Shown piece by piece: positions 1 to 7,736 of a DNA stretch of 35,568 nucleotides (position 1 is the first letter of the stretch; every line of letters begins with the position of its first letter). The translations under genes and the position numbers were made by a program. Under the pieces are notes generated by a model that saw only the letters and a list, made by a program, of their open reading frames with translations, was not told the origin of the DNA and searched no databases. The DNA comes from CAYXWM01 sp964392115 (lineage in GTDB: Bacteria; Bacillota; Clostridia; Lachnospirales; WRBF01), in assembly GCA_964392115.1 (NCBI GenBank), contig CAYMOU010000011.1:1-35568 (forward strand), given 5' to 3'.

Positions 1-2
1 AT

Positions 3-1406
3 GATGACTTGTATGATGCAGCTGCGGACCGTTATAAAAAATACGCCAAGGCCAGAAAAGTTTTGGACGTTCCCATGCCTACAGCTATAGTATACCCCAA
101 CTCCACAGAAGAAGTGAAAGCTCTGTTGGTATACTGCAACAATAACGGCATTAACGTTATACCCAGAAGCGGTAAAACAGCCACCGAAGGCGGCTTGGAA
201 AACTGGAAAGAAGAAACCCTGGTAATCGACGGCAAAAAACTTGACAAAATCATCAAAATCGATACATACAATATGCAAGCTACCGTACAAGCAGGGGTTC
301 CTTTGCAAGTATTGGAAGACGAGTTGAGAAAAGTAGGCTACACTGCCGGTCATTCTCCTCAATCCAAACCGGTTGCTCAATACGGCGGCTTGGTAGCCAC
401 CAGAAGTATAGGACAATTTTCCACCTTATACGGCGGTATCGAAGACATGGTAGTAGGTTTGGAATGTGTATTCCCCAACGGTCATGTTTCCAGAATCAAA
501 AATGTATCTCGTAGAGCCGGTGGTCCGGACATCAGACACATTGCAATAGGTAACGAAGGTACTCTGTGTTACATTACCGAAGTAACCGTTAAAATTTTCA
601 AATACTACCCCGAAAACAACAAATTCTACGGTTATCTTATTAAAGATGTTGATACAGGCATCAAAGTACTTAGAGAAGTAATGGTTAACGGTTACCGTCC
701 TTCCGTTGCTCGTACTTACTCCGAAGAGGATGCAAGACAACATTTCTATCATTTCCACAAAGACAAATGCATTCTTATCTTTATGGCTGAAGGCTCTAAA
801 GGCATAGTGGAAGCTACTTGCAAAGGAATCGAAGAAGCTGTTGAAAAATTCCAAGACGGCATAATCGAACAGGTAGACAGCAAACTTATCGAGGATTGGT
901 TTAATCACCTTAACTGGTCTCAACAAGATATAGACGACGAGTTTGAAGGCATGAAAGAAAACGACAAACACGACGGTTTCACCACAGAAATTTCCGCTGA
1001 CTGGGAAACCATCCCGAAAATTTACTACAACGTTATGAATCGTGTAAGAAACGAATTCCCCAGAGCCCACGATTTAACCATGTTGGGCGGTCATTCATCT
1101 CACAGTTACATTAACGGTACAAACATGTACTTTGTATACAACTACAACATTAATTGCGCTCCCGAAGATGAAATGAGAATTTATCATCACCCCATTCAAA
1201 CCATCATCGTTGAAGAAACACTTAAACAGGGCGGTTCCATGTGCCACCATCACGGCATAGGAAAATACCGAAACGAATGGACCAAGGACGAACACGGCAC
1301 AGCATACTTCATGTTGGAAAAATTAAAAGAAGCCTTCGACCCCAACGGAATAATGAACTTCGGTACAATTTACCCTCAAGAAGAAGGCGTAAAATACCAA
1401 AAGTAA
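3..1406 (+). CDS. FAD-linked oxidase, AGPS/GlcD type (YgcU-like), 5' partial
   Basis: Flavoprotein dehydrogenase of the FAD_binding_4 plus FAD-oxidase C-terminal class, which oxidises hydroxy-acid or polyol-type substrates. The open frame runs off the left edge of the window, so the true start is not visible; the TTG at position 9 is probably internal. The N-terminal half shows the FAD-binding region (PTAIVYPNSTEEV, then IPRSGKTATEGG in place of the usual RGGGTS loop). The C-terminal half carries HHHGIGKYR, the histidine motif of alkyldihydroxyacetonephosphate synthase relatives, and ends with the typical AFDPNGIMNFG. The visible 465-467 residues cover nearly the whole family length. The neighbours (MFS, EtfB, EtfA, SDR, FGGY kinase) match the E. 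coli ygc gene group, where YgcU is the equivalent. Electrons probably pass to the EtfBA encoded downstream. The substrate is unknown; an ether-lipid role is unlikely in this context. Confidence 0.88.
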   Translation, partial: DDLYDAAADRYKKYAKARKVLDVPMPTAIVYPNSTEEVKALLVYCNNNGINVIPRSGKTATEGGLENWKEETLVIDGKKLDKIIKIDTYNMQATVQAGVPLQVLEDELRKVGYTAGHSPQSKPVAQYGGLVATRSIGQFSTLYGGIEDMVVGLECVFPNGHVSRIKNVSRRAGGPDIRHIAIGNEGTLCYITEVTVKIFKYYPENNKFYGYLIKDVDTGIKVLREVMVNGYRPSVARTYSEEDARQHFYHFHKDKCILIFMAEGSKGIVEATCKGIEEAVEKFQDGIIEQVDSKLIEDWFNHLNWSQQDIDDEFEGMKENDKHDGFTTEISADWETIPKIYYNVMNRVRNEFPRAHDLTMLGGHSSHSYINGTNMYFVYNYNINCAPEDEMRIYHHPIQTIIVEETLKQGGSMCHHHGIGKYRNEWTKDEHGTAYFMLEKLKEAFDPNGIMNFGTIYPQEEGVKYQK

Positions 1407-1458
1407 TAAAACCGAGTAACAGTCAACTCAAATAACACGTGTTGTTTTTATATACCTT

Positions 1459-1560
1459 ATACTAATTCCATATTTAATGAAGTATAAAAATTTGCATACT
1501 ATCCTTGAATCTTTGTCAAAATTGCAAATTTTTATCTACTGTTATAAATGGAATTAGTAT
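1459..1560. repeat. 102-bp inverted-repeat element, MITE-like (family 2)
   Basis: The two ends are inverted copies of each other. The left end starts ATACTAATTCCAT and the right end finishes ATGGAATTAGTAT, and the similarity continues inward to a shared TAAAAATTTGCA block on each arm. The element could fold into one long hairpin. It carries no coding capacity. It lies between the FAD oxidase and the MFS gene, just before a 12-bp palindrome. A single end of the same sequence is found at 18297. Its size and structure fit a non-autonomous miniature transposable element; no transposase was seen. Confidence 0.6.
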
Positions 1561-1571
1561 TAGCCGGCTAA
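1560..1571. promoter_or_regulatory. 12-bp perfect palindrome, possible operator
   Basis: TTAGCCGGCTAA is a perfect palindrome directly abutting the right end of the inverted-repeat element and 55 bp before the MFS start codon. The position suits an operator for the ygc-like genes. No regulator gene is visible to pair it with, and a chance palindrome is possible. Confidence 0.25.
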
Positions 1572-1625
1572 AACAAGTGCAAGTTAATATTAATGATTAA
1601 ACTAATACTATATAAGGGTGATTTC

Positions 1626-2930
1626 ATGGCAACAGGTAATTTGAGAAGATATTTTCAGTTGTTGCTGATAGTTATTGCAGCCGGAGCAATTTATCCTGTA
1701 ATTTATTTAAAGACCAATTATCAAGAAACCATACTCCAAGTATTCAATATGTCTCTGGACCAACTTAACATTATCTACTCTGTTTTGGGTATAGTGTTCT
1801 TGGTGGGATACTTCCCGAGCGGCATTTTGAGCGATAAGTTTTCTTCGAAAAAGCTGTTGGCAGCCTCATTGTTCGGCACTGCCATAGGTGGTTTTTGGTT
1901 CGCACAGGTTCCGGACTATTCAAGTGTTGTTTACATATTCTGCATATGGGGTTTCTTCTCGGTTTTCACCTTCTGGAGTGCCCATTTAAAACTTGTTAAA
2001 CTTCTTGCTAAACCGGAAGAAGAAGGACGTTTCTTCGGTATACTGGACGGAGGCAGAGGCGTAATAGAAGCCGTTCTGGCCACTATAGCCGTAGCAATCT
2101 TCGCCTCTGTTTTGGGAGAAACCGTAACTTTGGAATCCAAAAAAGCAGCTTTGGTAACCATTATTTATATGTATTCCGCAGTATTGTTGGTTGCGTCAAT
2201 TCTTACATTAATATTTATTGACGAAGACAAAAAAACCTCTGTTACAGAAAAGGTTGATAAGGCCGGCAAAGAAGCTGTAGAAAAAGAAAGGTTCCAATTC
2301 AAAGATATAGGTTCCATTTTTAAGAACAAGTTTATCTTCGTAATGGGCGGCATAATATTCATGTCTTATACCGTTACCTGGACTATCTATTACCTAGGCG
2401 GATTTATGGAAACCAACATTCAAGTCAACCCGGTTACAGTAAGTACCATTATGGTTGTTGTTCTTTGGATGAGACCTGTGGGCGGTATAGTAGGCGGATT
2501 CCTTGCGGATAAGTTTGGAAAGACTGCAATTTTGGCTTGTGCTCTCTTTGGCGCTGCGGTATGCCTTATAGCAATGGCTGTGTTGCCACCCAACTCCGGT
2601 GAATCATTATTCTACGCCTTGGTAGTAGGAGCCGGCTTGTTTATATACGCTATAAGAGGTACTTACTGGTCTCTCTTGGGCGACTGCAAAATCGACAACA
2701 AAATTATCGGTGTTGCTGTTGGTATAATCTCGGTTTTGGGCTACCTGCCTGATATAGTGTTACCTATATTTAACAGCTTCTTATTTAGTACCTACGGAGA
2801 TAACGGCGGTTACAACGCATACTTCATTTCCTCGGCTATCATCGGCGGCGTGGGTATACTCTTGGTAATCTTGTTTTCCAAACTCAAAAAATCTGCAAAC
2901 GGCAAAATTCAACAGGTTTCGGAGAAGTGA
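1626..2930 (+). CDS. MFS permease, YqcE/YihN-like
   Basis: Major facilitator superfamily transporter of 434 residues with about 12 hydrophobic segments in two halves separated by a charged loop (about residues 205-235, rich in Lys and Glu). The first half carries the MFS loop signature GILSDKFSSKK and the second half the matching GGFLADKFGK. The start chosen is ATG 1626, with AAGGGTG 5 bases upstream; an in-frame ATG at 1593 lacks a good ribosome site. The N-terminal region (ATGNLRRYFQLLLIVIAAG, then IYPVIYLKTNYQ) resembles E. coli YqcE and the sulfoquinovose-cluster permease YihN as I know them. Within the ygc-like operon it is the obvious importer of the pathway substrate, whose identity cannot be read from the sequence. 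Translation of etfB may be coupled to a mini-ORF just after this gene. Confidence 0.85.
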   Translation: MATGNLRRYFQLLLIVIAAGAIYPVIYLKTNYQETILQVFNMSLDQLNIIYSVLGIVFLVGYFPSGILSDKFSSKKLLAASLFGTAIGGFWFAQVPDYSSVVYIFCIWGFFSVFTFWSAHLKLVKLLAKPEEEGRFFGILDGGRGVIEAVLATIAVAIFASVLGETVTLESKKAALVTIIYMYSAVLLVASILTLIFIDEDKKTSVTEKVDKAGKEAVEKERFQFKDIGSIFKNKFIFVMGGIIFMSYTVTWTIYYLGGFMETNIQVNPVTVSTIMVVVLWMRPVGGIVGGFLADKFGKTAILACALFGAAVCLIAMAVLPPNSGESLFYALVVGAGLFIYAIRGTYWSLLGDCKIDNKIIGVAVGIISVLGYLPDIVLPIFNSFLFSTYGDNGGYNAYFISSAIIGGVGILLVILFSKLKKSANGKIQQVSEK

Positions 2931-2934
2931 TACC

Positions 2935-2955
2935 ATGCTTCTGATTAATATATGA
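2935..2955 (+). other. Six-codon mini-ORF overlapping the etfB start
   Basis: ATG 2935 reads MLLINI and stops at TGA 2953-2955. That stop overlaps the etfB ATG at 2952 as ATGA. GGAG at 2921-2924 lies 10 bases before the mini-ORF start, whereas the bases just before the etfB ATG show no Shine-Dalgarno sequence. An in-frame TAA at 2946-2948 rules out an upstream etfB start. The arrangement suggests reinitiation after the short peptide. Confidence 0.4.
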
Positions 2956-3746
2956 AAATAATTTGTTTGGTGAAGTTTATTCCCGATGTGGAAAACTTTA
3001 TCTATGATTATGAACTAAACGTTTTGGTGCGAGAAAATGTACACCTTGTAATAAATCCCGACGATGCCTGTGCCTTGGCATATGCCTTGAAGTTAAAGGA
3101 AAAAAATCCGGAAATTACGGTGGAAACAGTGACCATGGGCCCTTTAAGCGTAACGGAATACATAAGAGATTTACTCCGCCGAAACGTTGATAAAGCTACA
3201 TTAATTTCCGACAAGATGTTTGTTGGCAGCGATACCTACGCCACAAGCAAAATCTTGGGTAAATATTTACAAAGCACTGAATTTGACTTGATTATGAGCG
3301 GTTCCCATACTCTGGACGGCGATACCGCTCATGTCCCGGTTCAAATAGCGGAAATGCTGAATTTGGCTCAAATGTCCGGCATTAAAAAATTCTATGAAGG
3401 TGAAGCAACGGAAGATTCTTTGGTTTTCGAAGTCGAACGGGAAAGCACCGTCATGAAGTTCGAAGCAAAACTTCCGGCCGTATTAAGCCTTTCCAAAGAC
3501 AGCGGTTATAAATTACCCTACGTAAAATACGCTGATTTGAACCTGTATGTAGACGACAGAATTACCGTTAAAACCAACGATGACTTGGGCTTTACTCAAA
3601 CGGAAGTAGGCTTAAAAGGCTCCTTAACCAAGGTGGCCAAAACCTATACGAAACAACAAACCCGTAAGGAAAGCACCTTCGTCACTGTTGATGAGGACGG
3701 AATTGAAACCGTTTACAGATTTTTGAAAGACAAAGGTCTTGTTTAA
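2952..3746 (+). CDS. etfB: Electron transfer flavoprotein beta subunit (YgcR-like)
   Basis: Beta subunit of a heterodimeric electron transfer flavoprotein, 264 residues, the usual family length. It carries the EtfB N-terminus (MKIICLVKFIPDV), INPDDACALAYALKLKEK, the nucleotide-site stretch VETVTMGPLS, VGSDTYATSKILG, and GSHTLDGDTAHVPVQIAEML. It pairs with EtfA, which starts one base after the stop codon. As part of the ygc-like set it should accept electrons from the FAD oxidase or another pathway dehydrogenase. It corresponds to E. coli YgcR by context. Whether it binds NAD and bifurcates, as the lactate-dehydrogenase Etf of acetogens does, cannot be decided by eye. Translation may depend on the overlapping mini-ORF, because no ribosome binding site precedes its ATG. 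Confidence 0.92.
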   Translation: MKIICLVKFIPDVENFIYDYELNVLVRENVHLVINPDDACALAYALKLKEKNPEITVETVTMGPLSVTEYIRDLLRRNVDKATLISDKMFVGSDTYATSKILGKYLQSTEFDLIMSGSHTLDGDTAHVPVQIAEMLNLAQMSGIKKFYEGEATEDSLVFEVERESTVMKFEAKLPAVLSLSKDSGYKLPYVKYADLNLYVDDRITVKTNDDLGFTQTEVGLKGSLTKVAKTYTKQQTRKESTFVTVDEDGIETVYRFLKDKGLV

Positions 3747-3747
3747 T

Positions 3748-4683
3748 ATGAGGACTTTAATTTATATAGACACAGACAACCCCAAAAGTTCCGTTGATTT
3801 GTTGGAGCCGGCAAGATTAATTTCTCAAGGCCAAACCAACGAAACCTATGCCCTTTGTTTAACTGACTTTTTAACCCAAGGTGAATTTGATTATCAATTC
3901 AACCTAGGCGAAAAAATCCAACCCCACGATGTTATCAACATTACAAACTGCATAGAGGAATTGCATAAAATTTATGACTTCGACTGCATTTTAATCCCTG
4001 CTACATTTATAGGCAGAATGCTGGCACCCAGACTGGCCATGCGGTTGCAGGTGGGTTTGGTGGCAGACGTTACAAGCATAAATCATTCGGAAAATCAACC
4101 GGAATTGGTTCGCCCTGCTTTTGACGGAAAGATTCTGGCGGCTATAGTTTGTAAGGACGGCAAACCTTTGATGGCAAGCATCAGGGAGAACGTCTTTTCA
4201 TATACCACTACCATGCAAAAAAATACCGAAATAATAAACTTTATACCCAAAAACATTCAACACTCCGGTATAAAGTTGCTGGAAACAAGGCAAAAACCAA
4301 TTCCCAAAGACATACGGGAAAGCAAGGTCTTGGTTTCCGGCGGCGGCGGTGTGGGAGAAGAAATAGAACGTTTAAAACCTCTTGCAGAGGAACTAAACGG
4401 AATGGTCTCCGCAAGCCGCAAAATAGTTGACAGCGGAAAGGCCTCCAGAAATATTCAGGTGGGTCAATCCGGCAAGACCGTAAGCCCCAAGCTTTACTTT
4501 GCAATGGGCATCTACGGCTCTCTGCAACATATAGAGGGTCTGAAAAATGTAGAGCATATTATTTCGGTCAATACCAACAAGTTTGCTCCCATATGCAGCC
4601 TTTCTGACATAGTAGTGGAAGGCGACGCCTTAGAATTTGCGGAGAAACTGGCGGAAAGAATCAAGCAAGGCAAATCCCGATAA
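3748..4683 (+). CDS. etfA: Electron transfer flavoprotein alpha subunit (YgcQ-like)
   Basis: Alpha subunit of the Etf heterodimer, 311 residues from ATG 3748 (an upstream TTG at 3739 sits too close to AAAGG). The N-terminal domain is the EtfA/B fold (TLIYIDTDNP, IGRMLAPRLAMRLQVGLVADVT). The C-terminal FAD domain shows VLVSGGGGVG, the GQSGKTVSPKLYFAMGIYGS stretch, LQHIEG and APICSLSDIVVEGDALEF, equivalent to the canonical GQTGK, GISGAIQH and APIF blocks. There is no extra N-terminal ferredoxin domain. It is translationally close to etfB, with a 1-base gap. It corresponds to E. coli YgcQ by context. Electrons would leave through an acceptor encoded elsewhere, since no Etf:quinone oxidoreductase or ferredoxin lies in the window. 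Confidence 0.92.
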   Translation: MRTLIYIDTDNPKSSVDLLEPARLISQGQTNETYALCLTDFLTQGEFDYQFNLGEKIQPHDVINITNCIEELHKIYDFDCILIPATFIGRMLAPRLAMRLQVGLVADVTSINHSENQPELVRPAFDGKILAAIVCKDGKPLMASIRENVFSYTTTMQKNTEIINFIPKNIQHSGIKLLETRQKPIPKDIRESKVLVSGGGGVGEEIERLKPLAEELNGMVSASRKIVDSGKASRNIQVGQSGKTVSPKLYFAMGIYGSLQHIEGLKNVEHIISVNTNKFAPICSLSDIVVEGDALEFAEKLAERIKQGKSR

Positions 4684-4740
4684 TCACGGATTAAAAATTT
4701 CTTTACCTATTCACTTACAAAAGTTAAATATTTGGTTTTA

Positions 4741-4875
4741 TAGTCAAATTAACAAGGAATAGTAACAAAAGCTATTCTTCGTAAACGGTTCGCTCATGTG
4801 TTTTTCAAGGAAAACCACCGGTCGCTCACCACTGCGAATATACGCTTTTGTTACTCTTGAATTAGCATTTGACTA
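4741..4875 (+). mobile_element. 135-bp MITE, family 1, copy 1
   Basis: The element starts TAGTCAAAT and ends ATTTGACTA, with a second inverted block inside each end (GTAACAAAAGC on the left, GCTTTTGTTAC on the right). It is flanked on both sides by TA, as expected for insertion at a TA target by IS630/Tc1-mariner-type enzymes. A central hairpin (GTGTTTTTC, loop AAG, GAAAACCAC) sits in the middle. It has no coding capacity. This copy differs from the other two at about three positions and ends 33 bases before the SDR start codon. Confidence 0.8.
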
Positions 4876-4908
4876 TACCATAAAAAAATATACGGAGGTA
4901 ATGTTGCT

Positions 4909-5685
4909 ATGAAAATCACAGATTTCAACATGAATTATTTCTCTTTAAAAGGTAAAAACGCTATTGTTACAGGTGGAAACACAGGTTTGGGTCAAGCTTT
5001 TTCTTTGGCATTGGCTAAAGGCGGCGCAAACGTATTTATGCCCAGTATCATGCCCGACGACGCTGAATTCAACAAATTGGTTGAAGCAGAAGGCGTAAAG
5101 GCTGTTTACATGGAAGCTGACATTACGAAACCCGGCGTTCCCAAAGAAATCGTTGATAAATGCGTTCAAACTTTAGGTTCCGTTGATATTTTGGTAAACT
5201 GTGCAGGTATCTGCATCTGTGCCGAAATCGGTGAGTTTACAAGAAAAGAATGGGATCCAATGATAGCTATAAACCTTACCGCTGCTTTCGAAATGACTGC
5301 AGAATGTGCTAAATACATGATTCCTCAAAAAAGCGGCAAAATTATAAACATCTGCTCCATGTTCAGCTGGTTGGGCGGTCAACAATCTCCTGCTTATGCG
5401 GCTTCCAAACACGGTATCGCAGGTTTAACCAAAGCTTACTGTGACGAACTTGCACAATTCAACATTCAAGTTAACGGCATTGCACCCGGTTACTTCCAAA
5501 CCAAGGCTGCCGAATACTCCATGAGTAACCCGGAAAGAAACAAATGGATTGTTGACCATACTCCCGAAGGCAGATGGGGCTTTGTTCATGACCTTATGGG
5601 CACCACAGTTTTCCTTGCCAGCGAAGCTGCTCAATTCGTAAACGGCCACATTTTGGCGGTAGACGGCGGATTCTTGACCAGATAA
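4909..5685 (+). CDS. Short-chain dehydrogenase/reductase (YgcW-like)
   Basis: Classical SDR oxidoreductase of 258 residues. It has the Rossmann motif TGGNTGLG near residues 21-28, an NAG-type motif (NCAGIC), and the catalytic Ser150, Tyr163 and Lys167 in SPAYAASK. The C-terminus FVNGHILAVDGGFLTR is typical of the family. The closest named type by eye is the gluconate/deoxygluconate 3- or 5-dehydrogenase branch, which interconverts a ring or chain hydroxyl and a ketone with NAD(P). In the E. coli ygc group the equivalent is YgcW. GGAGG lies 10 bases before ATG. MITE copies lie on both sides of the gene, and its own terminators follow. The substrate is unknown, but the adjacent FGGY kinase suggests that a keto-sugar is produced or consumed. 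Confidence 0.88.
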   Translation: MKITDFNMNYFSLKGKNAIVTGGNTGLGQAFSLALAKGGANVFMPSIMPDDAEFNKLVEAEGVKAVYMEADITKPGVPKEIVDKCVQTLGSVDILVNCAGICICAEIGEFTRKEWDPMIAINLTAAFEMTAECAKYMIPQKSGKIINICSMFSWLGGQQSPAYAASKHGIAGLTKAYCDELAQFNIQVNGIAPGYFQTKAAEYSMSNPERNKWIVDHTPEGRWGFVHDLMGTTVFLASEAAQFVNGHILAVDGGFLTR

Positions 5686-5700
5686 CAATTTTAGAAAAAT

Positions 5701-5790
5701 CACTCTGTTCAAATTTTAGAGTCTTTTTCAACTGAGATTGAGGGTAGCTTTTTATCCAGAAAAAGTTTCCCTCAAGGGTTTATTTAAAAT
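5701..5790 (+). terminator. Two tandem terminator-like hairpins after the SDR gene
   Basis: A short stem (ACTCT 5702-5706 with AGAGT 5718-5722) is followed by CTTTTT. A second, stronger hairpin at 5738-5775 pairs TTGAGGG with CCCTCAA and CTTTTT with AAAAAG, followed by a weak T-rich run. The second hairpin resembles similar hairpins near 17130, 26657 and 33850. Confidence 0.5.
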
Positions 5791-5832
5791 TGTTTGACTA
5801 CATAATTTCGGTAAGGCTTTATTACACCCCTA

Positions 5833-5967
5833 TAGTCAAATGAACAAGGAATAGTAACTAAAGCTATTCTTCGTAAACGGTTCGCTCATGTGTTTTTCAA
5901 GGAAAACCACCGGTCGCTCACCACTGCGAATAGACGCTTTTGTTACTCTTTAATTAGCATTTGACTA
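5833..5967 (+). mobile_element. 135-bp MITE, family 1, copy 2
   Basis: Near-identical to the copy at 4741, with TAGTCAAAT and ATTTGACTA ends, the GTAAC-type inner block and the same central hairpin. TA dinucleotides flank both ends (5831-5832 and 5968-5969). It lies 46 bases before the kinase start codon, in the same orientation relative to the downstream gene as the other copies. Confidence 0.8.
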
Positions 5968-6013
5968 TAACTAATAAAAAGCCTTACCCTACTTAGAAAC
6001 CCGGAGGTTAAGG

Positions 6014-7447
6014 ATGAGTGAAGTATATTTTATAGGCGTAGACAATGGCTCCCAAAGCACCAAAGTATATATTTTGGACGAAAAAGGAAACGTTATTTGC
6101 AGTGCTGCAGAACCTTTGAAACCCATGATGTCACGTAAACCCGGTTACATTGAACATCCGGACGACGACTTGTGGGACAGTATAAAAGCAGCTTTAAATA
6201 ATGTAATGAAAAGCTTTAAAGGTGATGTATCTAAGATAAAAGGCTTGGGACTTTGCACCATTCGTTGTTGCAGAGTTTTCATGAAGGCAGACGGTACCCT
6301 TGCCGAGCCGGTTATGAGTTGGATGGACGTGCGTTCTTACGCAACTTTTGAAGATGACGAAAAAATCGCTTATACCTGTCCTACTTCCGGTTATATTACT
6401 CACAGATTAACCGGCGAATTTAAAGACACCGTGGCAAATACCTTCCAGTGGCAATTTCCCATAGATATGGATACTTGGGAATGGTCTACAGACGAAGAAC
6501 ACTTTAACAGCTTTAAAATCCCCAAAGAAAAACTTCTGGAGCTTCAAATGCCCGGAACGATTTTGGGTTATGTTACCAAAGAAGCCGCCGAAGCAACAGG
6601 TCTTCCCGTTGGTTTGCCGGTAGTTGCTACTTCAAACGACAAAGCCGTTGAAGGCTTGGGTTCCGGCTTGGTAGAAAAGAACGTGGGTCTTATCTCCTTG
6701 GGAACTTACATAGCCTCTATGGTTTGCGGAGACGAAAACAAAGCCGACACAAAAAATTATTGGGTAAACCTTTCCTGCATTCCCAACGAATATCTCTATG
6801 AAAGCAGCGGAATACGCCGTGGCATGTGGCATATTTCTTGGTTTAAAAGCATAATAGGCGAAGAATTTGCAGAAAAAGCTAAAAACCTTGGAATGTCCGT
6901 TGAAGATTGTCTGGGAAAAGAAGCCGAAAACGTACCTGTCGGTTCCGACGGCTTGTTGACTATACCCGATTGGCTTGCTCCGGCAGACCAACTTCACAGA
7001 AAAGGCATAATGATAGGCTTTGACGAACGTCACACCAGAGCCCATATTTATCGCTCTATTATGGAAGGTATAGCCTTTACTTTAAAGAATTGCTACGACG
7101 GAATGATAGATGAATTGGGCATCAAACCGGAAAAAATCATAATCTCCGGCGGTGGTTCAAACAGCGATTTGTTTATGCAAATTTTTGCTGATATGTACGG
7201 CGTTAAAACTTGCAGAAACGAAATCAACGGTGCTGCTGCTATCGGTTCCGCAATCTGCGTTGCTGTTGCAACCGGAGTATACTCAAGCTTTACAGAAGCA
7301 GCCAAAAACATGGTTAAACCCAGAGACGAATTTATCCCCAATCCTAAAAACACCGAAATTTATAACAAAATCAATACCCAAGCTTACAAAAACCTACCCA
7401 AAATGATGGATGAAACTTTAAAAACCGTTTATCAGGCTTGTAACTGA
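6014..7447 (+). CDS. FGGY-family carbohydrate kinase (YgcE-like)
   Basis: Sugar or polyol kinase of 477 residues, which transfers phosphate from ATP to a hydroxyl of its substrate. The N-terminal ATP-binding motif is GVDNGSQSTKVYILD. A WMDVR substrate-loop motif follows, then the probable catalytic base Asp209 in TSNDKAVEGLGSGL, and the C-terminal FGGY signature ISGGGSNSDLFMQIFADMYG. GGAGG lies 7 bases before ATG. The usual FGGY length is about 480-500. The sequence is not clearly xylulokinase or glycerol kinase, and by context it matches E. coli YgcE. It would trap the pathway substrate or intermediate as a phosphate ester. A MITE separates it from the SDR gene, and a strong terminator at 7516 closes the locus. 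Confidence 0.9.
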   Translation: MSEVYFIGVDNGSQSTKVYILDEKGNVICSAAEPLKPMMSRKPGYIEHPDDDLWDSIKAALNNVMKSFKGDVSKIKGLGLCTIRCCRVFMKADGTLAEPVMSWMDVRSYATFEDDEKIAYTCPTSGYITHRLTGEFKDTVANTFQWQFPIDMDTWEWSTDEEHFNSFKIPKEKLLELQMPGTILGYVTKEAAEATGLPVGLPVVATSNDKAVEGLGSGLVEKNVGLISLGTYIASMVCGDENKADTKNYWVNLSCIPNEYLYESSGIRRGMWHISWFKSIIGEEFAEKAKNLGMSVEDCLGKEAENVPVGSDGLLTIPDWLAPADQLHRKGIMIGFDERHTRAHIYRSIMEGIAFTLKNCYDGMIDELGIKPEKIIISGGGSNSDLFMQIFADMYGVKTCRNEINGAAAIGSAICVAVATGVYSSFTEAAKNMVKPRDEFIPNPKNTEIYNKINTQAYKNLPKMMDETLKTVYQACN

Positions 7448-7515
7448 TTACAAAAACCGGTATGCTAGACCCCTACTCACAAACAAAACATAGATTATCT
7501 TGAACACCCCTTTAC

Positions 7516-7560
7516 CAATGTTCCCACGTTACTGCGTCGGGAACATTGTAATATTTATTT
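7516..7560 (+). terminator. Intrinsic terminator after the FGGY kinase
   Basis: A perfect 10-bp stem (CAATGTTCCC 7516-7525 with GGGAACATTG 7539-7548) is followed by a T-rich tract. It marks the end of the ygc-like locus. A smaller hairpin (GAACCG with CGGTTC) lies at 7648-7664 in the leader of the next operon. Confidence 0.75.
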
Positions 7561-7736
7561 TGATTAAATGTTTGTCATAATCCAACCTGTTATCAATGTT
7601 TCTCATATTAATCCATTCATATACATTGCTACACTTCCTTATACTTTGAACCGTTAATCGGTTCTGTTTGCTCTCATATTACTTAAAATATTTGTATTGA
7701 CATAACTCTGTAAATTTTTGTAGCGGAGGACTGCCG

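Noticed and set aside
3739..3747. TTG 3739 as the etfA start
   Set aside because: It is only 2-3 bases from AAAGG and adds residues not typical of EtfA.
4869..4897. Outward promoter from the MITE right end (TTGACT)
   Set aside because: No -10 at a suitable distance in copy 1 and only weak ones in copies 2 and 3.
4741..5967. The 135-bp repeat as a riboswitch
   Set aside because: Copies are almost identical in sequence, have inverted ends and TA flanks, and precede unrelated genes, which fits a mobile element better.
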